From: an uncultured Ruminococcus sp. | GTDB taxonomy: Bacteria > Bacillota > Clostridia > Oscillospirales > Acutalibacteraceae | DNA length: 64,000 bases | Assembly (NCBI GenBank): GCA_902777275.1 | Contig: CACYTI010000004.1 | Location: 1 to 64,000, forward strand | Reading direction: 5' to 3' | Part shown: positions 34,634 to 42,330 of the stretch, piece after piece | How positions within the stretch are numbered: position 1 is the stretch's first letter | How the letters are laid out: each line of letters opens with the position of its first letter | Program-made: the position numbers and the translations under genes | The notes under the pieces: generated by a model | Database searches by the model: none | The model's input: only the letters and a program-made list of their open reading frames with translations | What the model was told of the DNA's origin: nothing

Positions 34634-36166
34634 CTAATCGGATATTATTCTTTCGGAAACCTGTTCTCCGTTCTTCCACAGACGAACGATTATGTTTCCG
34701 TCCTCGTCAAATGAAACGCTTTTGCCGTTCCGCTTGCCGTCGATATAGGTGCAAACGTCAAGAAAGTTTCCGTCGCTGTCAAAGCGCGCGCCGAAGCCGT
34801 CGGGCTTGTTGTCAGCCCATTTTCCCGCGTGCATTGTGCCGTCGCTCAGACGGAAGCCCACTCCCCTGCCGCTTCTGCTGCCCGATTTCCAGTCGCCGGC
34901 ATAGTTCGGGCTTCCTTCTTTATAATAGCAGATACCGAAGCCGTCGCGCTTGTCGCAGGCATAACTGCCGTCATAAGCCGTCAGCCCATCGGGAGTTACG
35001 GTTCTTCCCCTGCCGCTTCTGCGGTTGTTTTCATCAAGACCGCCGTAATAGGCAAAACTGCCGTTTTTGGTGCTGATAAACGAATCCGGCTCAGGCTCTT
35101 TAAGCGCATAGGTGCTTAAAGGCTCCGATACTTCGGGCTGCGGCGCTCTCAGAACCTCTTCCATTTCGTCGGTTCCGCGCTGTCCCACAGCTTCAATCAG
35201 CTCGGCAACAGCATCATCAAGCCGCTCGGTCTCAGGCTTATTGAGCTTTGTATCGACAGCCTTGGGTTTTTCGGGCTTTTGCGCGGGCTTTTCCTCACGG
35301 TACTTGTTAAGCTCGCCGAAAAGGTTTCCGTTTGTTTTGTGCGCCTCGATCAAAATCTGTTCAATTTTATCATAAGCAGAATAACCTTTGTTTTGCGACC
35401 GGTCTTTGTCAGTGACGGCTTCAGTTACCGCTTCGTGTACAGGCCCGCTTTTCGTTTCTGCGGAATAATCCTCCGCGCTCAGATACGGCGCGTTTTTTAA
35501 ATTGAGCAAATCTGATGCCTTGGAAGAACTGAAAGCTTCCTTAGTAAAGCGGAAGCCGCCCTCTCTCCGGTTCAAATTTTCCGTCAATCCTTCGGGCTTG
35601 AATGAAGCGTCGTACCAAAGCATACCCGCGCTTGAGTAAATCAGCGCCGCACAGCGTTTGCCCGATGCGCTTTTTGACGAGTACAAATCGGTGTAGATGA
35701 TCCCCGAGGTCGTAAACCTTTGAAAGCTCAGCGCGAATATACCACTGATGAGCTTGGGATAAACAACGGCGGCGATTTGGTTTTCCCTTTCGCGGCTGTA
35801 ATATTCGGTTCTCAGCCAAAAATGTCCGCCGTCAAAAAACTGTCTTTTATAAACAATTCCGTTGCCGCCGTAGGAAATTACTGAATAGCTTCCGTCGGCG
35901 GCGCGTTTTACGGTCTGCACGGGCTGATTGTTAAAAGTGATCTTCCACGCGAGAGGAGCGCCGTTTTTCATTATATATGAAAGGCTGTAGGTCTTGCCGT
36001 CAATTTGTATCTCTGTTTTTTCGGCTTGATCGGAGCAGCCGCAGTTGAAAAAATTAGCCCTGACGCCTGCCAAAGCGTCGTTTCTGAAATCGGGCTTTTC
36101 AAAGTCGCAAAGCACCGCGGAATAGACTATCAAATCCTCCGCGGCTGTATTTTTATTTGAAAGCAT
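34634..36166 (-). CDS. MORN-repeat protein
   Basis: 510 residues. Residues 1-210 are a beta-rich region without a known domain. A charged, proline-rich linker follows. From about 375 there are five or so MORN-like repeats (GRGRTVTPDGLTAYDGSYAC, RDGFGICYYKEGSPNYAGDW, RSGRGVGFRLSDGTMHAGKW). No signal peptide is present. MORN repeats mediate lipid or protein contacts; the protein's role is unknown. First gene of an operon with mscS. GAGGT precedes the ATG. Confidence 0.75.
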   Translation of the reverse strand: MLSNKNTAAEDLIVYSAVLCDFEKPDFRNDALAGVRANFFNCGCSDQAEKTEIQIDGKTYSLSYIMKNGAPLAWKITFNNQPVQTVKRAADGSYSVISYGGNGIVYKRQFFDGGHFWLRTEYYSRERENQIAAVVYPKLISGIFALSFQRFTTSGIIYTDLYSSKSASGKRCAALIYSSAGMLWYDASFKPEGLTENLNRREGGFRFTKEAFSSSKASDLLNLKNAPYLSAEDYSAETKSGPVHEAVTEAVTDKDRSQNKGYSAYDKIEQILIEAHKTNGNLFGELNKYREEKPAQKPEKPKAVDTKLNKPETERLDDAVAELIEAVGQRGTDEMEEVLRAPQPEVSEPLSTYALKEPEPDSFISTKNGSFAYYGGLDENNRRSGRGRTVTPDGLTAYDGSYACDKRDGFGICYYKEGSPNYAGDWKSGSRSGRGVGFRLSDGTMHAGKWADNKPDGFGARFDSDGNFLDVCTYIDGKRNGKSVSFDEDGNIIVRLWKNGEQVSERIISD

Positions 36167-36380
36167 AGTGATTATACCTCTTTAAGGAGACCCTTGATAC
36201 CCGTCGAAAGTGCCGGAGATCGTTAAAGCCTCAGTTTTTATCCGGAGTAAAAAGCGCCGTTTGACGCTCTCGCCCGCCCTTAAAACGGCGGGAGTAATAT
36301 GATGAAGCTTAGGAACTGTGCAGAAATTACAATTTATTAATAAAAAGTTCCATAGCAAAGGGCGCCTCAAAATTAAAACA

Positions 36381-36412
36381 GCGGGCGAACACTGTCCGCC
36401 CGCAGCTTTTTG
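36381..36412 (-). terminator. terminator after pfkA
   Basis: GCGGGCG and CGCCCGC (36381-36403) pair; on the minus strand TGTTTTAATTTT follows. 36167-36380 carries no recognised gene. Confidence 0.7.
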
Positions 36413-36442
36413 AAATAAATAAGCGATTTTTCGGCGTTTGTA

Positions 36443-37411
36443 TCAGATAGAAACGGACATCGCGACCTTGTAAAGCTTGCTGTCGAACACGCGCTCCATC
36501 TCCAAAGCCTCGTTGATATCAAGGTTGGTGATTTTTCCGTCGCGCATAACAACAACGCGGTTTCCGATTCCTCTGTCAAGAAGCGAAACAGCCTCGTAAC
36601 CCATCTGGCTTGCAACAACTCTGTCGCGGACAGTCGGAGAGCCTCCGCGCTGAACATGGCCGAGGATAGTAGCTCTCGCCTCAATGCCGAGACGCTGTTC
36701 TATGTACTTAGCGAGGTCGCGCACGCCGCCGACGCCCTCGGCAACTACGATAACAAAATGCTTTTTGCCTGTTTTCTGTGTATTGATAATTCGCTCGATA
36801 ACGTCGCGCTCGATATTGTACTTGATTTCGGGAACGAGAATAGCAGTTGCGCCCGTGGCGATACCCGTCTGCAAGGCGATGTCGCCGCAGCGCCTGCCCA
36901 TAACCTCAACGATCGAGCAGCGGTCGTGTGACTGGGCGGTGTCGCGGATGCGGTCAACCATTTCGAGCGCGGTGTTCATAGCTGTGTCGAAGCCCACAGT
37001 GTATTCGGAGCAAGCGATATCGTTATCGATCGTTCCGGGAACGCCGATACAGTTTATGCCCGCATCGGTGAGCGCTCTCGCTCCGCGGAAAGAACCGTCG
37101 CCGCCGATCACAACAACTCCGCTTATTCCCTGACTGCGGCAGAACTCGGCAGCGCGAAGCTGAGCTTCTTTCTTTTTAAACTCCTCGCTTCTTGCGGTAT
37201 AAAGCATAGTGCCGCCGTTTCCGATGATGTCGGAAACCGAGCGAAGATTCATCTCTTCGATTTCTCCGTTCAGCAAACCGTTATATCCGCGATAAATGCC
37301 GAATACTCTCATTCCTCTGTTGATACCCGAACGAACAACAGCTCTGACAGCCGCGTTCATACCGGGTGCGTCGCCGCCGCTGGTTAATACAGCAATTGTT
37401 TTTTCTGACAT
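36443..37411 (-). CDS. pfkA: ATP-dependent 6-phosphofructokinase
   Basis: 322 residues from the ATG behind GGAGG. Signature blocks: LTSGGDAPGMNAAVRA, GGDGSFRGA (ATP), GVPGTIDNDI with the catalytic Asp, MGRRCGDIALQTGIA and GHVQRGGSPTVRDR. It makes fructose 1,6-bisphosphate, the committed step of glycolysis, in the cytoplasm. Its own promoter (37518-37546) and a structured leader precede it. Confidence 0.95.
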   Translation of the reverse strand: MSEKTIAVLTSGGDAPGMNAAVRAVVRSGINRGMRVFGIYRGYNGLLNGEIEEMNLRSVSDIIGNGGTMLYTARSEEFKKKEAQLRAAEFCRSQGISGVVVIGGDGSFRGARALTDAGINCIGVPGTIDNDIACSEYTVGFDTAMNTALEMVDRIRDTAQSHDRCSIVEVMGRRCGDIALQTGIATGATAILVPEIKYNIERDVIERIINTQKTGKKHFVIVVAEGVGGVRDLAKYIEQRLGIEARATILGHVQRGGSPTVRDRVVASQMGYEAVSLLDRGIGNRVVVMRDGKITNLDINEALEMERVFDSKLYKVAMSVSI

Positions 37412-37517
37412 ATTTCCAACCTCCATAAAAGTTGCCGGCAGCCGATTTTTCCCGCGTCGCAGACGCTGTTTGACAGCAATCGGCAGCTGACCTCTGGATA
37501 TACAATTATACGGTTCA

Positions 37518-37546
37518 ATTATAATACAAATCGAGTTTGTTTACAA
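37518..37546 (-). promoter_or_regulatory. pfkA promoter TTGTAA-17-TATAAT (minus strand) and leader hairpin
   Basis: On the minus strand TTGTAA (37546-37541) and TATAAT (37523-37518) are 17 bases apart. In the roughly 90-base leader, GCTGCCGATT near 37488 can pair with AATCGGCTGCCGGC near 37440, closing over a smaller GCTG...CAGC helix; a regulatory role is possible but unproven. Confidence 0.6.
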
Positions 37547-37690
37547 GACATATTTATAAATTTTTACAAAAAATATTCCTGAGCTTTTATTTTTTCTTTC
37601 TTGGAAATTTATCCGTTCCGATTTTTCTGAGCTCATCAAAAAACTAACGCTTGCGATCCTCAAACCGTAATTGACAGGTATCACTCTTAC

Positions 37691-37719
37691 TTGACATTTT
37701 TCGTATTTCGTATTATGAT
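37691..37719 (+). promoter_or_regulatory. promoter TTGACA-17-TATGAT
   Basis: TTGACA at 37691-37696 and TATGAT at 37714-37719; the glycosyltransferase ATG is 31 bases on. 37547-37690 shows no gene. Confidence 0.7.
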
Positions 37720-37750
37720 AATCTTGAATAATTATAACAGAGGGACAAAT

Positions 37751-38704
37751 ATGACAAAGCTATATCTTGCAATTCCATGCTATAACGAAGAAGAAGTTCT
37801 ATGGGACTCGGCTGAAAAGCTTCTTGACAAGTATTATGATTTGATGAACGAAAGAAAAATCACAGAAGACAGCAAAATCGTCTTTATCGACGACGGCTCA
37901 AAGGATCTAACCTGGAGCATAATCCGCGAGCTGCACAGGCAGAACCCTATCTTTCAGGGAATAAAGCTCACGCGCAACAGAGGTCACCAAAACGCCCTGC
38001 TCTGCGGCCTTATGACTCTGCGCAGCAAAGCTGACGCCGTTATTTCGATAGACGCTGATCTGCAGGACGATATTAATGTATTCGATGAAATGCTCGAACA
38101 ATACGAAGCGGGCTGCGATGTTGTGTACGGCGTTCGCTCAAAAAGAGCCACTGACACATTTTTCAAACGCTTCACCGCCGAGTCTTTTTATAAGATACTC
38201 AACAAAATGGGCGCAAAGGTAATTTTTAACCACGCCGACTTCCGCCTTATGAGCAGGCGCGCACTTGAAGCGTTCTCGCTCTACCGTGAAACAAACATCT
38301 TTTTGCGCGGAATGGTTCCGCTTATAGGCTATAAATCTTCCGTGGTAAAATACGAGCGCGCTGAGCGCCTTGCAGGAGAGAGCAAATATCCGCTAAAGAA
38401 AATGCTTTCTCTCGCATGGGAGGGAATTACATCCCTGAGCATTCAGCCTATAAGAATGATAACCTGGCTCGGACTTATTATTTTCATTATCAGCATGGTT
38501 ATGATCATTTATTCACTCATCAGCTTCTTTGTCGGCTCTGCGGTCAGCGGCTGGGCAAGCACGCTCTGCTCGATTTGGGCACTCGGAGGTCTGCAGCTTC
38601 TCGCGATTGGGATCATAGGCGAATATATCGGCAAAATTTATATGGAAACAAAACGCCGCCCGCGCTTTATAATAGAAACTTACCTCGGCGACGAAGACGA
38701 ATAA
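37751..38704 (+). CDS. family 2 glycosyltransferase (GtrB/DPM1-like) with two membrane helices
   Basis: 317 residues from the ATG behind AGAGGGA. The GT-A domain has YLAIPCYNEEEVL, FIDDGSKDLTW, SIDADLQDD (the D-x-D metal site) and NHADFRLMSRRALEAF. Two C-terminal helices (about 230-255 and 265-290) match GtrB-type polyprenyl-phosphate glycosyltransferases. The enzyme probably moves a sugar from a nucleotide donor to undecaprenyl phosphate for envelope glycosylation. Confidence 0.87.
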   Translation: MTKLYLAIPCYNEEEVLWDSAEKLLDKYYDLMNERKITEDSKIVFIDDGSKDLTWSIIRELHRQNPIFQGIKLTRNRGHQNALLCGLMTLRSKADAVISIDADLQDDINVFDEMLEQYEAGCDVVYGVRSKRATDTFFKRFTAESFYKILNKMGAKVIFNHADFRLMSRRALEAFSLYRETNIFLRGMVPLIGYKSSVVKYERAERLAGESKYPLKKMLSLAWEGITSLSIQPIRMITWLGLIIFIISMVMIIYSLISFFVGSAVSGWASTLCSIWALGGLQLLAIGIIGEYIGKIYMETKRRPRFIIETYLGDEDE

Positions 38705-38831
38705 TTAATAGCAAAAAAGATTTCATACCTGAAAACATCTGCCCGGCTTTGAGTTTTACAAGGATGGCGTAAAAAACGGATCGCAATTAAAAAAATAATT
38801 GTTTTGTCCGAAAATATTTATATATCTTGAC

Positions 38832-38860
38832 TTGACTTTTTTTAAAAATTGCGATATAAT
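38832..38860 (+). promoter_or_regulatory. tRNA-cluster promoter TTGACT-17-TATAAT
   Basis: TTGACT at 38832-38837 (a second TTGACT overlaps at 38827) and TATAAT at 38855-38860, about 110 bases before tRNA-Pro. 38705-38830 shows no gene. Confidence 0.75.
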
Positions 38861-38971
38861 GAACAAGTCAAATTCATTGTTGATAAAAAACGCGATGAAC
38901 TTGCTTGGTCCGGGAGAATCTGCCCTGAGCAAAGCACAGCCGAAAACGGTTTGACCGTGTATAAATGATTT

Positions 38972-39047
38972 CGGGGTGTAGCGCAGCTGGTAGCGCGCCT
39001 GCTTTGGGAGCAGGATGTCGGGAGTTCGAGTCTCTTCACTCCGACCA
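38972..39047 (+). tRNA. tRNA-Pro(UGG)
   Basis: Acceptor CGGGGTG pairs with CACTCCG (one G-U); anticodon loop TTTGGGA gives TGG; T loop TTCGAGT; CCA is encoded. Confidence 0.95.
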
Positions 39048-39052
39048 TATAT

Positions 39053-39129
<77 letters not shown>

Positions 39130-39130
39130 A

Positions 39131-39168
39131 ATGAAGTCCGCAGGAAAATCTTGCGGACTTCATCAAAA
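39131..39168 (+). terminator. hairpin between the tRNA-Val genes
   Basis: ATGAAGTCCGCA and TGCGGACTTCAT pair over a short loop, followed by CAAAATTTT. It may be a terminator or a processing site within the cluster. Confidence 0.6.
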
Positions 39169-39177
39169 TTTTAAACC

Positions 39178-39254
39178 GGAGGATTAGCTCAGCTGGTTAG
39201 AGCGCCTGCTTCACACGCAGGAGGTCACTGGTTCGAGTCCAGCATTCTCCACCA
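39178..39254 (+). tRNA. tRNA-Val(CAC)
   Basis: Acceptor GGAGGAT pairs with ATTCTCC; anticodon loop TTCACAC gives CAC; T arm CTGG-TTCGAGT-CCAG; CCA is encoded. The last 14 bases recur at 39446-39459. Confidence 0.95.
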
Positions 39255-39459
39255 TTTATTAACGGGAGTACCCACAAGGTGCTCCCGTTAATAAATTATG
39301 CAAACCAAAATGAGAATGCCGGGCTCGAAGGTCCGCGTTAAAAAAACGTGCCGGGGGGCACGTTTTTAGCGGACGGGGACTGATGAACCTTTCCAATCGT
39401 ACTGAACCCAACAAGCGAGCAGGAAGGTATCGGAAGATGAACGTAAGCATTCTCCACCA
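39255..39459. other. 205-bp insertion bounded by a copy of the tRNA-Val 3' end
   Basis: AGCATTCTCCACCA ends tRNA-Val(CAC) at 39254 and recurs exactly at 39446-39459. An inverted partial copy of the T-arm/acceptor region (GAGAATGCCGGGCTCGA, 39312-39328; 15 of 17 match the tRNA complement) lies inside. The segment also holds a perfect hairpin (39255-39296) and a terminator-like hairpin (39341-39367) but no gene. Behind the second copy stands what looks like the original tRNA terminator. It has the form of an integration site left by a lost or very small element. Confidence 0.6.
39341..39367. terminator. terminator-like hairpin in the insertion
   Basis: AAAAAACGTGCC and GGCACGTTTTT pair over a G-rich loop, with A and T runs on both sides. 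Confidence 0.65.
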
Positions 39460-39465
39460 CTTGTT

Positions 39466-39495
39466 GAAAACTGTCGTGTATTATCGGCGGTTTTC
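39466..39495 (+). terminator. probable original terminator of the tRNA cluster
   Basis: GAAAACTGTCG and CGGCGGTTTTC pair imperfectly over TGTATTAT and are followed by TTTTA. It stands just behind the second copy of the tRNA-Val 3' end. Confidence 0.6.
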
Positions 39496-39601
39496 TTTTA
39501 CTGTATAATAATAGTGAAGATAAGATGTTTCTTATCATCGTATGCCGAGAGCGTTATAAATGTGAATCAGAAGAAGAAAAAGTTGAAGAATAGTAATTTG
39601 A

Positions 39602-39622
39602 GGAGCGGCGTAAATCCGCTCC
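39602..39622. terminator. short hairpin in a gene-free stretch
   Basis: GGAGCGG and CCGCTCC pair over a 7-base loop, followed by TTTATCG. Otherwise 39496-39857 contains no gene that I can support. Confidence 0.45.
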
Positions 39623-39857
39623 TTTATCGTTCTAATATAATTTTATATGCCGTCGTCCTGCTCAAACCGCAAATTCTCGCAAGCTCTGACAAATTCATTT
39701 TCTAACCTTGAAAACAGGATAGTGACGAAGAAATGACACATGAATATCATCGCGCGGTCACTTACTGCTCAGATTCAATCTCGGCTCCGCAAAACTTGAC
39801 AAACAACGTAAAAAAGCAAAAAAATTGCTGAACAGAACTACTCAGCGAGGCAGGTCG

Positions 39858-40127
39858 TTACTGTGTCAAGATTTCTTCCGCGTTAACGATGCACACATTT
39901 TCCGCTCTCGACCCTGCCGCGATCCTGCCGATAGTGCCGACATAGCAAATAGTTTTGTCAGGTAACACGGCGATCAAATCCGTGGGGTGTTTATCCGTCG
40001 GTTTTTCACCTCCAAACAAAAAACCTTCGCGTTCAGCCTGCGCGAAAAATCGACAGCAGATTTCATCGCTGCTCATGCGGACATAGACCTTCTTGCTTGC
40101 GTTGATCAAACTTTCGATTGTTTTCAT
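39858..40127 (-). CDS. small conserved protein under a SAM-I-like riboswitch
   Basis: 89 residues from the ATG behind CGGAGG. The sequence starts MKTIESLINASKKVYVRMSS and contains FFAQAEREGFLFGGEKPTDK, DLIAVLPDKTICYVGTIGRI and a C-terminal VCIVNAEEIL. It is soluble, with two conserved-looking cysteines (EICCRF); no family function is known to me. The mRNA leader contains a SAM-I-type aptamer, a terminator and a consensus promoter, so expression should rise when S-adenosylmethionine is scarce. That suggests a role linked to methionine, cysteine or methylation, which is inference only. Confidence 0.72.
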   Translation of the reverse strand: MKTIESLINASKKVYVRMSSDEICCRFFAQAEREGFLFGGEKPTDKHPTDLIAVLPDKTICYVGTIGRIAAGSRAENVCIVNAEEILTQ

Positions 40128-40166
40128 TTTCAATCCTCCGAAAAATTATTACCTATTCGGAGCACG

Positions 40167-40196
40167 AAAAAAACGCCCATCGTTACCGACAGGCGT
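40167..40196 (-). terminator. riboswitch expression-platform terminator
   Basis: On the minus strand ACGCC-TG-TCG-GTAA-CGA-TG-GGCGT is a near-perfect hairpin followed by seven T residues, about 15 bases after the aptamer and 40 bases before the ATG. Confidence 0.75.
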
Positions 40197-40210
40197 ATCG
40201 TTCATCATCA

Positions 40211-40293
40211 CCTATCGGTCAAGCATTACCACCTTACCACTTGGCAGGTTGGTGTGCGGTCAACGAGCTTGTCTCTCGCGCACTCTTTATAGG
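40211..40293 (-). promoter_or_regulatory. SAM-I (S-box) riboswitch aptamer
   Basis: On the minus strand the P1 helix is CCTAT...ATAGG at the two ends. P2 pairs GTGCG with CGCAC around GAGAGA and GCTCGTTGACC, the positions of the S-box GAGGGA and CCCGAUGAAACC. P3 contains CAACCTGCC...GGTAAGGTGGTAA, which corresponds to the S-box GCAACCUGC...GGUGCUAA. A terminator follows. Several positions differ from the consensus (GAGAGA, ACCAACC), so a covariance-model search would be decisive. Confidence 0.7.
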
Positions 40294-40301
40294 TTGGCTT
40301 T

Positions 40302-40330
40302 AGTATAACGCAATCGTCGGCGCTTGTCAA
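40302..40330 (-). promoter_or_regulatory. promoter TTGACA-17-TATACT (minus strand)
   Basis: On the minus strand TTGACA (40330-40325) and TATACT (40307-40302) are 17 bases apart and lie 10-15 bases upstream of the riboswitch P1 helix. Confidence 0.8.
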
Positions 40331-40367
40331 CACCGGAGAATTGTTATAAAATATTTTCAGAAAACAC

Positions 40368-40398
40368 TTGACTCTGACGCTGCGTCATAGGTTATCAT
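40368..40398 (+). promoter_or_regulatory. MerR-type promoter with 19-bp spacer and operator
   Basis: TTGACT (40368-40373) and TATCAT (40393-40398) are 19 bases apart. The spacer holds the palindrome TGACGC-T-GCGTCA (40375-40387). An over-long spacer with a central palindrome is the hallmark of MerR-family control, here autoregulation of the next gene. Confidence 0.82.
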
Positions 40399-40417
40399 AG
40401 AGCCTGAGGTGAGGAAA

Positions 40418-41134
40418 ATGAAAATGCAGATCAAAGAATTCGCGGAGCTGACAGGCGTGAGTGTGCGCACGTTGCACTACTATGACGAAATCGGTTTGCT
40501 GAAACCGTCAGAGGTAGATGCGCAGACAGGCTATCGCTTTTATGACGAAAACGCTTTTGAGCGTATGCAGGAGATTTTGTTTTACCGTGAGCTGGACTTT
40601 TCACTGAAAACGATCGCGGAGATTTTATCCTCACCCGACTACGACAAGCAACAGGCGCTCTCACGTCAGCGGAAGTTACTGCTCGCAAAAAAGGAACGGT
40701 TGGAACAGTTGATCGCGGCGATCGAAAGCGTGGAGAAAGGAGAGGGTTTTATGAAAACGAAAAACGAATATGAAGCGCTGAAAAGTCAGTACGCAGAGGA
40801 AGCCAAACAGCGTTGGGGCAATACCAATGCCTACAAAGAATTCGAGCAGCGCCATACCGATCACAGCCAAGCAGCTGCCTTGCTCGACGCGGTGTTTGAA
40901 GGATTCGCCGAACTCAATCGCAGCGGTATTTCACCCAACGATGAAGAAGCGAAAACACAGGTGGATAAATTGCAGCAGTGTATCACCGATAACTTCTACA
41001 CCTGCACCGAGGACATTCTCAAAGGCTTGGGACAGATGTATGTCTCCGACGAACGTTTTAAAACCAACATCGACAAACACGGCGAGGGTACAGCGGAGTA
41101 CGTTTCGCATTGTATTGAAAGTTATTGCAAATAA
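40418..41134 (+). CDS. MerR-family regulator with TipAS drug-binding domain
   Basis: 238 residues from the ATG behind GAGGTGAG. The N-terminal winged helix reads IKEFAELTGVSVRTLHYYDE, IGLLKP, TGYRFYDENAF. A coiled coil (about 80-115) leads to an all-helical TipAS domain (AEEAKQRWGNTNAYKEFEQR, FYTCTEDILKGLGQMYVSDE). TipAS domains bind thiopeptide-like or other bulky drugs and switch the regulator on. The gene probably controls itself through the 19-bp-spacer promoter. Confidence 0.87.
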   Translation: MKMQIKEFAELTGVSVRTLHYYDEIGLLKPSEVDAQTGYRFYDENAFERMQEILFYRELDFSLKTIAEILSSPDYDKQQALSRQRKLLLAKKERLEQLIAAIESVEKGEGFMKTKNEYEALKSQYAEEAKQRWGNTNAYKEFEQRHTDHSQAAALLDAVFEGFAELNRSGISPNDEEAKTQVDKLQQCITDNFYTCTEDILKGLGQMYVSDERFKTNIDKHGEGTAEYVSHCIESYCK

Positions 41135-41140
41135 ATTAAG

Positions 41141-41178
41141 CAGCGTGCAAGCAGAAATTAGCTCTGTTTGCACGCTGT
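41141..41178 (+). terminator. terminator of the MerR gene
   Basis: CAGCGTGCAA and TTGCACGCTG pair around a loop containing AGAAATTAGCTCT, followed by TTACTAATTTTAT. Confidence 0.75.
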
Positions 41179-41267
41179 TACTAATTTTATATTGCGTTTT
41201 CGTGAGCAATCTTCAATATTAGATTGCAATGTCCGTTTTATGGGACATCTGTTGTGAGATAATATAG

Positions 41268-41291
41268 ATGCTATATGCTATATGCTATATG
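41268..41291. repeat. ATGCTAT tandem repeat (three copies)
   Basis: ATGCTAT is repeated head to tail at 41268, 41275 and 41282, plus a partial ATG, in the leader or promoter of the SWIM gene. Copy number could vary by slippage. Confidence 0.7.
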
Positions 41292-41332
41292 GTAACAAGT
41301 TACAAAACTACAATTTGAAGGAGGTTCCGGAT

Positions 41333-42142
41333 ATGAAATACAAAATCGGTTTTCACGGATATGAGGAAGATAAAAAAGAAGGTTTGCAACCCTTTACAAT
41401 TGCCGAAAATAAGCCCGTAAAGTCTGTGGTGCAGGTGCGGTTCCCGAGTCATGGGCGTTCGTTCGCCTACTACAACGACCGATTTGATTTGCACGTAGGC
41501 GACATCGTATTCGTTGAGGGAAAGTTGGAGGGTGTGCAGGGCGTCGTCACCGAGGTTTCGCGCTCCTTCAAAATCAAGTTGTCCGACTACAAGCGCGTGA
41601 TCGCGCTTTCTGACACCGAGGTAAAGGGCAGACTGTATTTCGGCGGCTCGCACCTGATTGCCTTTGATGAGAGAGTGATCCCCTACGAAAAAATCCGCGG
41701 TTGGTTCCTGCCGCCCGAGAGCGACGAGGAGGTTGCAGTCGGTTATGACGACGAGGGATTTTACTTTGAAGATATTGAGGACTTCAAAATCAAACCCGAG
41801 ATCGCAAACCGGGGCTTTGATTACTACAACCGCAACAAGGTGATGTACATAAGCGTTGACGGAACAACCGGAAGAGCGATCATTGAAGGCAGCAAGCCCT
41901 ATGAGGTGTGCTTTGACTTCGACGACGGAGAGATTCGCAATATCACCTGCGACTGCTTCTGCTCCTATCACTGTAAGCACGAATTCGCCGCGCTTCTCGG
42001 GCTCCGCGAAACGCTGAAAATTATTGAGGAGCTGTATAACGACGAATACAGCAAAGCCGACTACTTCGCCGCTCTCAGCAAGTCTGTTCTGCTGAAATAC
42101 ACGATGGACAGAAAAGAAAAAGGAAGTATTGTTTTGGCGTGA
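41333..42142 (+). CDS. SWIM zinc-finger protein
   Basis: 269 residues from the ATG behind GAAGGAGG. Two halves: an N-terminal beta-rich part (VQVRFPSHGRSFAYYNDRFD, a KOW-like GDIVFVEGKLEGVQGVV) and a C-terminal SWIM zinc finger with CDCFCSYHCKHEFAALL (C-x-C...C-x-H). SWIM fingers occur in DNA-associated proteins and helicase partners; the partner here is unknown. Confidence 0.75.
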   Translation: MKYKIGFHGYEEDKKEGLQPFTIAENKPVKSVVQVRFPSHGRSFAYYNDRFDLHVGDIVFVEGKLEGVQGVVTEVSRSFKIKLSDYKRVIALSDTEVKGRLYFGGSHLIAFDERVIPYEKIRGWFLPPESDEEVAVGYDDEGFYFEDIEDFKIKPEIANRGFDYYNRNKVMYISVDGTTGRAIIEGSKPYEVCFDFDDGEIRNITCDCFCSYHCKHEFAALLGLRETLKIIEELYNDEYSKADYFAALSKSVLLKYTMDRKEKGSIVLA

Positions 42143-42330
42143 AAATTTTTTCAATAATCTGTTTGGGTAACTCTAAGGTAATTCTAAGGGGATAAATCAC
42201 TCCAATCATTCCCAAAACCCACAAGACAACTTGACCTTGACGGAACTGTAAAAAGAGTGCTAAAATAAATCCGGATTTTTTAATTGCGGATATGTGACGA
42301 GAATCCGGAGAACTGTTTTTGGAGGATAAA

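Noticed and set aside
41300-42154. 284-codon leftward frame opposite the SWIM gene
   Set aside because: The forward frame has a strong ribosome site and a SWIM zinc finger; the leftward frame is a codon-bias shadow.
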